NCBI GenBank assembly: GCA_964445815.1
Contig: CAYULW010000001.1
Location: 248,001 to 312,000 of the forward strand
Direction of reading: 5' to 3'
Length of the DNA: 64,000 nt
Origin: CAYULW01 sp964445815
GTDB lineage: Bacteria > Bacteroidota > Bacteroidia > Flavobacteriales_E > Vicingaceae
Positions 52,741 through 60,773 of this stretch are shown here, piece after piece; position 1 is the first letter of the stretch, and every line of letters starts with the position of its first letter. The notes under the pieces are model-generated. The model was not told the DNA's origin. It saw only the letters and a list, made by a program, of their open reading frames with translations, and searched no databases. Both the position numbers and the translations under genes were made by a program.

Positions 52741-53523
52741 ATGGCAAACACAGATTACAAAGACCTATTAGAGGCAGGTGTACATTTTGGTCACCTTAAA
52801 AGAAAATGGCATCCTAAAATGGCTCCATATATTTTTATGGAGAAAAATGGCATCCACATTATTGATTTGCATAAATCAGCAGTTAAATTAGATCAGGCTG
52901 CTCAAGCAATGAAGCAAATCGCAAAATCAGGAAAGAAGATTTTGTTTGTTGCAACTAAGAAACAAGCAAAAGAAGTTATGGAGAATCGCGTAAAACCGAC
53001 AACCATGCCTTATGTTACTGAAAGATGGCCGGGAGGAATGCTGACTAATTTTGCTACCATTAGAAAAGCTGTTCGTAAGATGTCTTCTATTGACAATATG
53101 ATGAAGGATGGCACTTTTGATGTTTTATCAAAAAGGGAAAGATTGCAAATTACACGTCAAAGAGCAAAATTAGAGAGAGACTTGGGTAGTATTGCTGACC
53201 TGAATAGATTGCCTTCTGCATTATTTGTGGTCGACATTAAAAAAGAGGCTATAGCGGTAAATGAGGCTAAGAAATTGAACATCCCAACTTTCGCTATTGT
53301 TGATACCAATTCAAATCCTGAGTCTGTTGATTTTCCTATTCCTGCTAATGATGACGCGGCAAAGTCAATCGATAAAATCCTAGAAGTTGTTACCGGTGCT
53401 GTAAGTGAAGGATTAGAAGAACGCAAAACTGAAAGGGAAAAAAATAAAGCTGCCTCTGCTAAGGCAAATGTAGAAAAGAAAGAAACGGTAGAGGTTGAAG
53501 CTGAAACTGAAGAATCAAAATAA
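52741..53523 (+). CDS. rpsB: Ribosomal protein S2
   Basis: A 260-residue small-subunit protein. Hallmarks are LLEAGVHFGHLKRKWHPKMA, the WPGGMLTNFATI segment, and LPSALFVVDIKKEAIAVNEA with IPTFAIVDTNSNP. The C-terminus has an acidic, Lys/Glu-rich tail of about 35 residues beyond the core. It is followed by tsf after 23 bases, as in most bacteria. Confidence 0.97.
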   Translation: MANTDYKDLLEAGVHFGHLKRKWHPKMAPYIFMEKNGIHIIDLHKSAVKLDQAAQAMKQIAKSGKKILFVATKKQAKEVMENRVKPTTMPYVTERWPGGMLTNFATIRKAVRKMSSIDNMMKDGTFDVLSKRERLQITRQRAKLERDLGSIADLNRLPSALFVVDIKKEAIAVNEAKKLNIPTFAIVDTNSNPESVDFPIPANDDAAKSIDKILEVVTGAVSEGLEERKTEREKNKAASAKANVEKKETVEVEAETEESK

Positions 53524-53546
53524 TTTAAATCAAAAAATTTAATACA

Positions 53547-54374
53547 ATGGCAACGATAACTGCTGCTGAAGTAAATAAATTAAGAAAGCATACCGGAGCT
53601 GGTATGATGGATTGCAAGAAAGCCTTAGTAGAAGCTGAAGGTGATTTTGACAAAGCAATTGAGATTTTAAGAAAGAAAGGTCAAAAAGTTGCTGAAAAAA
53701 GAAGTGATCGAGATGCAAATGAAGGAGTGATTTTGGCTGGTACCAAAGACAATTATGCTGCTTTAGTGACTTTAAACTGTGAAACGGACTTTGTTGCGAA
53801 AAATGCAGACTTTGTTGGTGTTGCAGAACGATTGCTGGATATTGCCTTGAATGAGAAACCTGCATCATTGGAAGAAATGAAAGCACTTAAATTCAACGAT
53901 GACTTAACAGTTTCTGAAAAGATTACTGAAGAAGTAGGTAAAATTGGAGAGAAGATAGAATTATCTGAACTGGTTTCTTTATCTGCTGAAAACGTAATTG
54001 CTTATAACCATCCCGGTAATAAGACAGCAACTATTGTCGGGTTAAATCAAGCTTCAGAAGATGCCAATACAGCAGGTAAAAATGTTGCGATGCAAATTGC
54101 TGCAATGAACCCTGTTGCTTTAAATGCGGATTCGGTTAGTGATGAGATTAAGGCGCGTGAGTTAGAAATCGGAAGAGAGCAAGCAAGAAAAGAAGGTAAG
54201 CCAGAGCAAATAATTGAGAAAATTGCTGAAGGTAAACTTCACAAATATTATAAAGAGAACACTTTATTGAATCAGCAATATTTTGTTGATAATAAATTGA
54301 GTGTTGATCAATATCTGAAATCAGTTAACAAAGAACTAACGGTTACTGATTTTAAACGCAGTTCATTGGTTTAA
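53547..54374 (+). CDS. tsf: Elongation factor Ts
   Basis: A 275-residue nucleotide-exchange factor for EF-Tu. It has the N-terminal KLRKHTGAGMMDCKKALVEA module, the TLNCETDFVAKN core motif, and AMQIAAMNPVALN. Residues near the end form the coiled-coil and C-terminal module (YYKENTLLNQQYFVDNKLSV). Normal length. A terminator follows it. Confidence 0.97.
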   Translation: MATITAAEVNKLRKHTGAGMMDCKKALVEAEGDFDKAIEILRKKGQKVAEKRSDRDANEGVILAGTKDNYAALVTLNCETDFVAKNADFVGVAERLLDIALNEKPASLEEMKALKFNDDLTVSEKITEEVGKIGEKIELSELVSLSAENVIAYNHPGNKTATIVGLNQASEDANTAGKNVAMQIAAMNPVALNADSVSDEIKARELEIGREQARKEGKPEQIIEKIAEGKLHKYYKENTLLNQQYFVDNKLSVDQYLKSVNKELTVTDFKRSSLV

Positions 54375-54384
54375 TTTTAAATAG

Positions 54385-54413
54385 AAGAGAGAATTTAATT
54401 CTCTCTTTTTTTT
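54385..54413 (+). terminator. Terminator after tsf
   Basis: Hairpin aagagagaat/attctctctt (54385-54394 with 54398-54407), loop of three, then a T-run of about eight. Ends the rplM-rpsI-rpsB-tsf unit. Confidence 0.8.
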
Positions 54414-54460
54414 GTCCTAATATTTCTTAGTAATAAATATTTTTACAGAAACAAAACAGC

Positions 54461-55171
54461 ATGTCATACAAAAGAATACTCCTCAAGCTCAGTGGTGAAG
54501 CTTTAATGGGTGAAAAACAGTTTGGTATAGATCACAATCGCTTAAATCAATATGCTAGTGAGATAAAAGAAGTGGTAGATGCCGGAGTAGAGGTTGCAAT
54601 AGTAATCGGAGGAGGTAATATCTTTCGTGGAATTCAGGCAGTTGATGGTGGAATCGAACGAGTGCAAGGTGATTATATGGGAATGCTGGCGACTGTTATT
54701 AATAGTATGGCTTTGCAATCTGCCTTGGAAGATATTGGAGTATATACTCGATTACAAACCGCCATAAAGATGGAGCAAATTGCTGAACCTTATATCAGAA
54801 GAAAGGCAGTTCGGCATTTAGAAAAAGGTAGAGTAGTTATTTTTGGTGCCGGAACAGGTAATCCCTATTTTACTACTGATACAGCAGCTAGTTTAAGAGC
54901 CATTGAAGTTGAAGCAGATGTCATTCTTAAAGGAACTAGAGTAGATGGTATATATGATTCTGATCCTGAAAAGAACAAAGATGCGGTGAAGTTTGATAAA
55001 ATCTCTTTCGCAGAAGTGTATGAGAAAGGTCTAAATGTGATGGATCTTACTGCATTTACACTGTGTAATGAGAACAAGCTACCAATTGTGGTCTTTGACA
55101 TGAATACTCCGGGAAATTTGAAAAGAGTGGTGACCACGAATGAAGAAATTGGAACTTTAGTTGAGTTTTAA
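54461..55171 (+). CDS. pyrH: UMP kinase
   Basis: A 236-residue amino-acid-kinase-fold enzyme phosphorylating UMP to UDP. Motifs are ILLKLSGEALMG, VVIGGGNIFRG, GAGTGNPYFTTDTAASLRA and KGTRVDGIYDSDPEKN. Normal length for the bacterial hexameric enzyme. It follows the tsf terminator by 50 bases and precedes frr by 40 bases; tsf-pyrH-frr order is common. Confidence 0.97.
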   Translation: MSYKRILLKLSGEALMGEKQFGIDHNRLNQYASEIKEVVDAGVEVAIVIGGGNIFRGIQAVDGGIERVQGDYMGMLATVINSMALQSALEDIGVYTRLQTAIKMEQIAEPYIRRKAVRHLEKGRVVIFGAGTGNPYFTTDTAASLRAIEVEADVILKGTRVDGIYDSDPEKNKDAVKFDKISFAEVYEKGLNVMDLTAFTLCNENKLPIVVFDMNTPGNLKRVVTTNEEIGTLVEF

Positions 55172-55211
55172 TCTATTCAATTGATTAATTTCAACCTTCT
55201 AAATTTTTGTT

Positions 55212-55775
55212 ATGGAAGAGGAAATTGAATTTATTTTAGATAGTGCAAAAGAAGCAATGGCCAAAGCCATTGAACACCTAGAGAAAAATTTGACAAAGAT
55301 TAGAGCTGGTAAGGCTTCTCCTAGTATGTTGGATACCGTTTTTGTTGATTATTATGGGTCTCAAACACCCTTAAATCAAGTCGCGAATGTTGGAACGATG
55401 GATGCAAGAACACTAACTGTTCAGCCGTGGGAAAAGACTATGCTGGAACCAATAGAGAGAGCAATAATTAACTCGAACCTAGGCTTGAATCCACAGAATA
55501 ATGGAGAGATGATTTTGATCAACATTCCGCAATTGACGGAGGAAAGAAGACGCGATCTCGTAAAACAGGCTAAAGCTGAGGTTGAAGATGCGAAAGTGAG
55601 CATCAGAAATGCCAGAAAGGAAGCTAATGATGAAGTGAAGAAGTTAGAAAAAGATGGCTTATCAGAGGATCGTGCGAAAGATTTAGAAGGAGAAATTCAG
55701 GATTTAACAGATAAGTTTGGAGCAAAGGCGGATAAAATACTAGATGCTAAAGAAGCGGATATCATGAAGGTTTAA
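55212..55775 (+). CDS. frr: Ribosome recycling factor
   Basis: A 187-residue protein that splits post-termination ribosomes together with EF-G. Typical features are MAKAIEHLEKNLTKIRAGKA, the DYYGSQTPLNQVAN hinge region, TVQPWEKTMLEPIERAI and LTEERRRDLVKQAKAEVE. Normal length. Its last 14 bases overlap the convergent recQ end. Confidence 0.97.
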   Translation: MEEEIEFILDSAKEAMAKAIEHLEKNLTKIRAGKASPSMLDTVFVDYYGSQTPLNQVANVGTMDARTLTVQPWEKTMLEPIERAIINSNLGLNPQNNGEMILINIPQLTEERRRDLVKQAKAEVEDAKVSIRNARKEANDEVKKLEKDGLSEDRAKDLEGEIQDLTDKFGAKADKILDAKEADIMKV

Positions 55776-57678
55776 AGCAGAACCTTTGATTCTTTAATTC
55801 CACAAGCTCTTCATCAATCATCCACTGTAAAACCAATTTTAGTTTTTCGGGATTTACTTTAAACCGACTTTCCATTTCAGAAGGCAATAGACTCTTTTTT
55901 TGTAGTTGATCGGTAATTAGATTTTTAATGTTTTCGAATTCTTTATGGTCAATCGATTTATTTTTTAAACTTAGACAGTGATCACATTTACCACAAGGTT
56001 TAGCGTTCTTTTCTCCAAAGTAGTTCAATAGAAAGCGACTTCTACATTCATCCGAAGAAATGTAATTGGCAACTTCTTCAAGCTGATTCTTGATTATTTC
56101 TCTACGTTGTTTATATGTTTTCTTATTAATGATTAGACTTCTCATGTCTATACGTTCGGTTAGAAATAAAACTACCGGATCACTACTTTTAGCTTGATAT
56201 TCGATAAGACCTTGATTGGTTAAATCAACTAAGGAAGATTTTACTTTAGCAATTGGAATTCCGGAATTTTTGGCTATCTGCATTTCTTGAATAACAACCG
56301 TATCATCAAATAGTCCCCCATAAGTTCTTAGCAAAGTTTTGATTAAGTGGTCGTATGATTGATGTGCAACTTGAAATTTATATAAATCCCCTTTTTTTAC
56401 CTTAATGAATAGTTTTGATTGGCTTGTCCCGTATTCTCTCAGTTCCAGATAGCCCTCCTTTTCTAAAAAACGAATGCACTCAAAAGCTTCTCGTTGATTG
56501 AAATCATATCGCTTAGAAAATAGCCCAATGTCAAGTTTGAAGTTTTCCAGCTTTCCACCACCTAAGGGAACTTGAAAGAAATTGCACAGGGCAGTATAGC
56601 AAGCCTTTATTCGTTCAATACTCGGGAATTTTTGATCGAGTTTATTGAGTAACTCATTTCCCATGTTTGGCCTGCGTACAAAAACAGCATAAGCCTTTTT
56701 GCCATCTCTTCCTGCTCTGCCAGCTTCCTGAAAGTAGGCTTCAAGAGATTCCGGAGCATCTAAATGAACAACAAAGCGCACATCCGGTTTGTCAATGCCC
56801 ATTCCAAAGGCATTAGTGGCTGCAATTACTCTGCAGCTATTACTAATCCATGCATTCTGTGTTTGACTTCGTTCATCAAAATTTAATCCGGCATGATAAT
56901 GAAGAGCCGAAATTCCTCTTGAATTAAGAAAATCGGCTATTTCTTTTGTCTTTTTCCGGCTACTCAAGTATACAATTCCGGAACCCTTTACACCCTTAAT
57001 CACACTTAGCATCTTGTCTAATGGGTTCTCTGAGGCTTGTATAACGTAAGTTAGATTATTGCGTTCAAAACTCTTTTGTATGCTGTTTAAATCTTTAAAC
57101 TTTAATTGCTCTTGTATATCTAAAACGACCTCAGGGGTGGCTGTTGCTGTTAGGGCAATAAAAGGTGTCTTTGGAATGAGTTTTCTCACCCTAGCAATGT
57201 TTAAATAAGAAGGCCTAAAGTCATAACCCCATTGTGAAATACAATGTGCTTCATCAATTGCAATCAAGTTGATATTCATTTTTCTTACTCGCACCTGAAA
57301 CAACTCGGTTTCTAAGCGTTCAGGTGAAAGGTAAAGGAATTTATATTGACCATAAATGGCATTATCGAAGGCAATATCAATTTCTCTGGATGTCATGTTT
57401 GAATGAATAGCAAGCGCTTTTATGCCTTTTTCTTTAAGGTTCTTGACTTGGTCTTGCATTAATGCAATCAAGGGGGTAATAACGATACAAATTCCCTGCT
57501 GTGCTAATGCAGGAACTTGAAAACAAATGGATTTTCCGCCACCCGTAGGCAATAAGGCCAAGGTATCTTTCCCTTTTAAAACAGAGGAGATAATTTCCTC
57601 TTGTTTCTCTCTAAAGGATTTGTAACCCCAATATTTGGTTAAAATAGAGTGGATATTACTTTGAGGGCTGTCTTGCAT
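55762..57678 (-). CDS. recQ: RecQ-family ATP-dependent DNA helicase, C-terminal zinc variant
   Basis: A 638-residue 3'-5' helicase. Motif I is TGGGKS (residues 45-50), motif II is DEAHCISQWGYDFRPSY, and motif VI is QEAGRAGRDGKKAYAVF. After the helicase core come about 150 residues with winged-helix-like character, then the zinc cysteines Cys545, Cys562, Cys565 and Cys568 (CRSRFLLNYFGE...CGKCDHC), then a short tail. In E. coli RecQ the zinc site follows the core directly and an HRDC domain ends the protein; here the zinc site is near the end and no HRDC is evident. I believe such forms are usual in Bacteroidota, but I cannot check. Confidence 0.88.
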   Translation of the reverse strand: MQDSPQSNIHSILTKYWGYKSFREKQEEIISSVLKGKDTLALLPTGGGKSICFQVPALAQQGICIVITPLIALMQDQVKNLKEKGIKALAIHSNMTSREIDIAFDNAIYGQYKFLYLSPERLETELFQVRVRKMNINLIAIDEAHCISQWGYDFRPSYLNIARVRKLIPKTPFIALTATATPEVVLDIQEQLKFKDLNSIQKSFERNNLTYVIQASENPLDKMLSVIKGVKGSGIVYLSSRKKTKEIADFLNSRGISALHYHAGLNFDERSQTQNAWISNSCRVIAATNAFGMGIDKPDVRFVVHLDAPESLEAYFQEAGRAGRDGKKAYAVFVRRPNMGNELLNKLDQKFPSIERIKACYTALCNFFQVPLGGGKLENFKLDIGLFSKRYDFNQREAFECIRFLEKEGYLELREYGTSQSKLFIKVKKGDLYKFQVAHQSYDHLIKTLLRTYGGLFDDTVVIQEMQIAKNSGIPIAKVKSSLVDLTNQGLIEYQAKSSDPVVLFLTERIDMRSLIINKKTYKQRREIIKNQLEEVANYISSDECRSRFLLNYFGEKNAKPCGKCDHCLSLKNKSIDHKEFENIKNLITDQLQKKSLLPSEMESRFKVNPEKLKLVLQWMIDEELVELKNQRFCFKPS

Positions 57679-57758
57679 GTCTTGTAAAGATAAATACGAT
57701 TCAATAATAAAATGAACATTAAATCTATTCTGAAAGGCTAATTTTACGCGGATAATTT

Positions 57759-58850
57759 ATGGTGACACAAGAACAAATAAAAGAATTAGGCAAAAGAGTT
57801 GAGGCCCTTAAGACTTATTTAAATGTGGAGGATAAGCTTATTGAAATAGCTGAAGATGAACAAAGAACTCAATTGCCTGAGTTTTGGGATAATCCAAAAG
57901 ATGCGGAAAAACTTTTAAGACAGATTCGGAATAAGAAAGTATGGACGGATGGTTACAAATCAGTAAAAACGGCAGTGGATGACCTGGAAGTGCTATATGA
58001 GTTTTATAAAGAAGATGGCGCTTCGGAAGAAGAGGTGGTTCATGCATTTGAAATAGCCAAAGAGAAAATCGAAGACTTGGAATTTAAAAACATGCTGAGT
58101 GCAGAAGAAGATTCACTTAATGCCGTATTACAGATAACCGCAGGTGCAGGTGGAACGGAAAGTTGTGATTGGGCGTCAATGCTCATGCGCATGTATCTAA
58201 TGTGGGGTGAGAAAAATGGCATGAAAATAAAAGAGCTGGATTTACAAGAAGGAGATGTTGCAGGAATAAAAACAGTGACATTAGAATTTGAAGGGGAGTT
58301 TGCTTTTGGTTATTTGAAAGGAGAGAATGGAGTTCATCGTTTGGTGCGCATTTCTCCTTTTGATTCTAATGCAAAACGTCATACTTCATTTGCCTCTGTT
58401 TATGTTTATCCTCTAGTGGATGACTCCATTGAGATAGAAATTAATCCATCAGACATTACATGGGATACATTTAGGTCAGGAGGAGCAGGAGGTCAAAATG
58501 TAAATAAAGTAGAAACGGGTGTCAGGCTGCATCATAAACCTTCAGGAATAGTTATTGATAATACAGAATCTAGGTCTCAGTTGGCGAATAAAGAGAAGGC
58601 GATGCAGTTGCTTAAATCTCAGTTATTTGAGATTGAGATGAGGAAGAAAGAAGAAAGGCGAGCGGAAATAGAAGCTGATAAAAAGAAGATAGAATGGGGT
58701 TCGCAAATAAGAAATTATGTGATGCATCCTTACAAAATGGTCAAAGATATAAGAACAAATCATGAGACCTCCAATGTAGATGCTGTGATGGATGGGTGGC
58801 TTGATGAGTTTATTAAGTCTTACCTTATGGAATTCGGATCTAAAAATTAA
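57759..58850 (+). CDS. prfB: Peptide chain release factor 2, no programmed frameshift
   Basis: A 363-residue factor that ends translation at UGA and UAA. The codon-reading tripeptide Ser199-Pro200-Phe201 (RISPFDSNAK) and the catalytic Gly244-Gly245-Gln246 (GAGGQNVNKVETG) identify RF2. In many bacteria codon 26 is a UGA that needs a +1 frameshift; here the corresponding region (KTYLNVEDK, codons 18-26) is read straight through as TTA AAT at 57819-57824, so the gene is unbroken. Start ATG 57759. Its last 11 bases overlap the convergent murI. Confidence 0.95.
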   Translation: MVTQEQIKELGKRVEALKTYLNVEDKLIEIAEDEQRTQLPEFWDNPKDAEKLLRQIRNKKVWTDGYKSVKTAVDDLEVLYEFYKEDGASEEEVVHAFEIAKEKIEDLEFKNMLSAEEDSLNAVLQITAGAGGTESCDWASMLMRMYLMWGEKNGMKIKELDLQEGDVAGIKTVTLEFEGEFAFGYLKGENGVHRLVRISPFDSNAKRHTSFASVYVYPLVDDSIEIEINPSDITWDTFRSGGAGGQNVNKVETGVRLHHKPSGIVIDNTESRSQLANKEKAMQLLKSQLFEIEMRKKEERRAEIEADKKKIEWGSQIRNYVMHPYKMVKDIRTNHETSNVDAVMDGWLDEFIKSYLMEFGSKN

Positions 58851-59619
58851 CTGCTTCTACTTTTGCATTTTTTCCAACAAACTCTTGCAATAGTTTAGCA
58901 TTAGAATTGGAATAGAAAATGTGCTGACCTTTATTGGACTCATTCGCTAGCAAGTTCCGTTGTTTTAAAACTGCGAAAGTCTGTTTTGCGACTGCCATAC
59001 CTGAGTCAATGATGTTAACATGTTCAGGAATAATTCTTCTCAGTATTGGAATAAGATAAGGATAATGGGAACAGCCCAAAACCAGGTAATCCATATTTCT
59101 ATCGAGCATAGGTTGAACATATCTCTTGAGAAGAGCTTTCATCTCTTCAGAGTAAAGTTTTCCGGTTTCTATGAGTTGTACGATGCCTTTACCCTCTCTT
59201 TCTATGATTTCAACACCATCACGATATAAAGATGAGGTTTCTTGAAACAAGCTGCTGCTAAGCGTTCCTTTTGTGGCTAAGATACCAACTACTTTAGTAT
59301 TGCTTTTCAGACTTGCGGGTTTAATTGCCGGCTCAATTCCAATAAATGGAATCGTATAGTGATTTCTTAAATAGTCAATTGCATTGGTTGTTGCAGTATT
59401 GCATGCCACTACAATGATCTTACAATTTTTCTCAATAAGGAGCTCTGTGTTTTTTATGCAAAGTCGAATGATTTCTGATGAGTCTTTCTCTCCGTATGGT
59501 GCATTTAAGCTATCGGCCAGATAAAAGGTATCTTCATAAGGCATCAATTCAACAATCTCTTTCCAGATTGAAGTACCGCCAATTCCTGAGTCAAATACGC
59601 CAATTGATCGATTATCCAT
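58840..59619 (-). CDS. murI: Glutamate racemase
   Basis: A 259-residue enzyme making D-glutamate for peptidoglycan. It begins RSIGVFDSGIGG with the catalytic Asp10 region, has the first Cys in VVACNTATTNA and the second in LGCSHYP; ADSLNAPYGEKDSS is the substrate loop. I use ATG 59619; the TTG at 59625 is unlikely because it falls in the T-run of the hairpin described next. It is the last gene of the uppS-bamA-skp-skp set. Confidence 0.94.
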   Translation of the reverse strand: MDNRSIGVFDSGIGGTSIWKEIVELMPYEDTFYLADSLNAPYGEKDSSEIIRLCIKNTELLIEKNCKIIVVACNTATTNAIDYLRNHYTIPFIGIEPAIKPASLKSNTKVVGILATKGTLSSSLFQETSSLYRDGVEIIEREGKGIVQLIETGKLYSEEMKALLKRYVQPMLDRNMDYLVLGCSHYPYLIPILRRIIPEHVNIIDSGMAVAKQTFAVLKQRNLLANESNKGQHIFYSNSNAKLLQEFVGKNAKVEAVNF

Positions 59620-59623
59620 AAAC

Positions 59624-59654
59624 AAAAAAAGCAGTTTGAATTCAAACTGCTTTT
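59624..59654 (-). terminator. Hairpin with U-run between skp and murI
   Basis: A perfect palindrome, aaaagcagtttgaa (59627-59640) with ttcaaactgctttt (59641-59654). On the minus strand it is followed by seven T residues (59630-59624), the form of an intrinsic terminator after the second skp gene. It ends only five bases before the murI ATG, so murI depends on reading through it or on an upstream-less start. Confidence 0.75.
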
Positions 59655-59673
59655 AAAGGTAAAGTTTTATTAA

Positions 59674-60180
59674 TTACAAAAGCCCTAATTTCTTTTTTAC
59701 TAAAGGCATAATATCGTCTGAGTCTTTTTGATATAATAACACACCCACACCGGAATCAAAGATGTACGTATAATTGTTTTCTTTGGCTACGTCTTCGATG
59801 GCTTTTTTTGCTTTGTCAATAATTGGTTTAAGAAGACTCTCTTCTTTATTTTGGAGATCCTGTTGAGCGGTTTTCTGAAATTCAGTAATTCTTGTTTCCA
59901 AGTTTGTAATTTCTTTGATTTTATCTTGCTTAATAGCATCTGTCATTGTCGCTTCTTTGGCTTGATAATCTTGCACCTTTGCTTGGTATTCATTTGACAT
60001 GGTTGTCAATTGTGTTTCTAATTCCTGAGCATATTGTTTGATTTGTGTTTCCACAGAATTACGTTCAGGCATGGCCAATAACAATTCATTAGAATTGATA
60101 TGTCCTAACTTTTGTGCACTTAAGCTAGTACTTAATGCTACAATAGCGATTAAAATTATGTTCTTAATTGTTTTCATCAT
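59674..60180 (-). CDS. OmpH/Skp-family periplasmic chaperone
   Basis: A 168-residue exported protein (start ATG 60180; 60177 and 60186 are alternatives) with signal MMKTIKNIILIAIVALSTSL, then SAQ. After a short strand (KLGHINSNELLLAMPE) it is a long coiled coil rich in Gln/Lys/Glu (QYAQELETQLTTMSNEYQAK), then the returning strand YTYIFDSGVGVLLY. This is the jellyfish-like Skp layout, which holds unfolded outer-membrane proteins for BamA. It follows another Skp-like gene 24 bases upstream. Confidence 0.85.
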   Translation of the reverse strand: MMKTIKNIILIAIVALSTSLSAQKLGHINSNELLLAMPERNSVETQIKQYAQELETQLTTMSNEYQAKVQDYQAKEATMTDAIKQDKIKEITNLETRITEFQKTAQQDLQNKEESLLKPIIDKAKKAIEDVAKENNYTYIFDSGVGVLLYQKDSDDIMPLVKKKLGLL

Positions 60181-60204
60181 TCTCATTTTTAGTTCTTATC
60201 TTAA

Positions 60205-60744
60205 TTACTTGTCTATTTTTTCTGTTCCAGGCTTATACCCCATTCGCCTTAAAACATCATCACTTTTATTGTATTTAGGGTTAGTATATACCATTGAGAG
60301 GCTTCCCGCTTTATCAAATATGATGGAATACCTTCCTACATTGGCAGTTTGTTGAACTGCCTTGTATATCTTTTCTTGTATTGGTTTAATTAGTTCTTTT
60401 CTTTTTTTGAAAAGCTCTCCATCAACCCCAAACTTAGATTTTTTATATTCAATCAACTCTTGTTCTTTCTTCAGAATGTCTTCTCTTCTTTTGTTTTTCA
60501 TTTGTTCAGTCAGAAGAATCTCTTCTGCTTGAAAGTCTTGGTACATTTTATCAATTTTATTCTGCATCGCTTCAATCTTTTTTTGCCATTGGTCTGAGAA
60601 CCCATCTAGTTGTTTTTGTGCTTCCCGGTACTCGGGTATGTTTTTCAAGATGTATTCTGTATCCACATAGGCGAACTTCTGTGCTATGACAAGTTGCGTG
60701 CCAAGAATTAAAATAAGTGCTATAAAATATTTTCGTATCATCAT
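60205..60744 (-). CDS. OmpH/Skp-family periplasmic chaperone, paralogue
   Basis: A 179-residue exported protein. I start it at ATG 60744 (MMIRKYFIALILILGTQLVI, then AQ); the frame extends upstream to 60780 but would overlap the bamA end and hide the signal. KFAYVDTEYILKNIPEYREA is the family start, followed by the coiled coil and YSIIFDKAGSLSMVY. Two consecutive Skp genes directly after bamA are a regular feature of Bacteroidota; the two are clearly different in sequence. Confidence 0.85.
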   Translation of the reverse strand: MMIRKYFIALILILGTQLVIAQKFAYVDTEYILKNIPEYREAQKQLDGFSDQWQKKIEAMQNKIDKMYQDFQAEEILLTEQMKNKRREDILKKEQELIEYKKSKFGVDGELFKKRKELIKPIQEKIYKAVQQTANVGRYSIIFDKAGSLSMVYTNPKYNKSDDVLRRMGYKPGTEKIDK

Positions 60745-60773
60745 TTTGAAACGGCAATTATACAAGTAAATTT

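Noticed and set aside
53539..53886. Minus-strand frame of 115 codons over tsf
   Set aside because: Gln/Leu/Ser-rich shadow of Lys/Glu codons in tsf.
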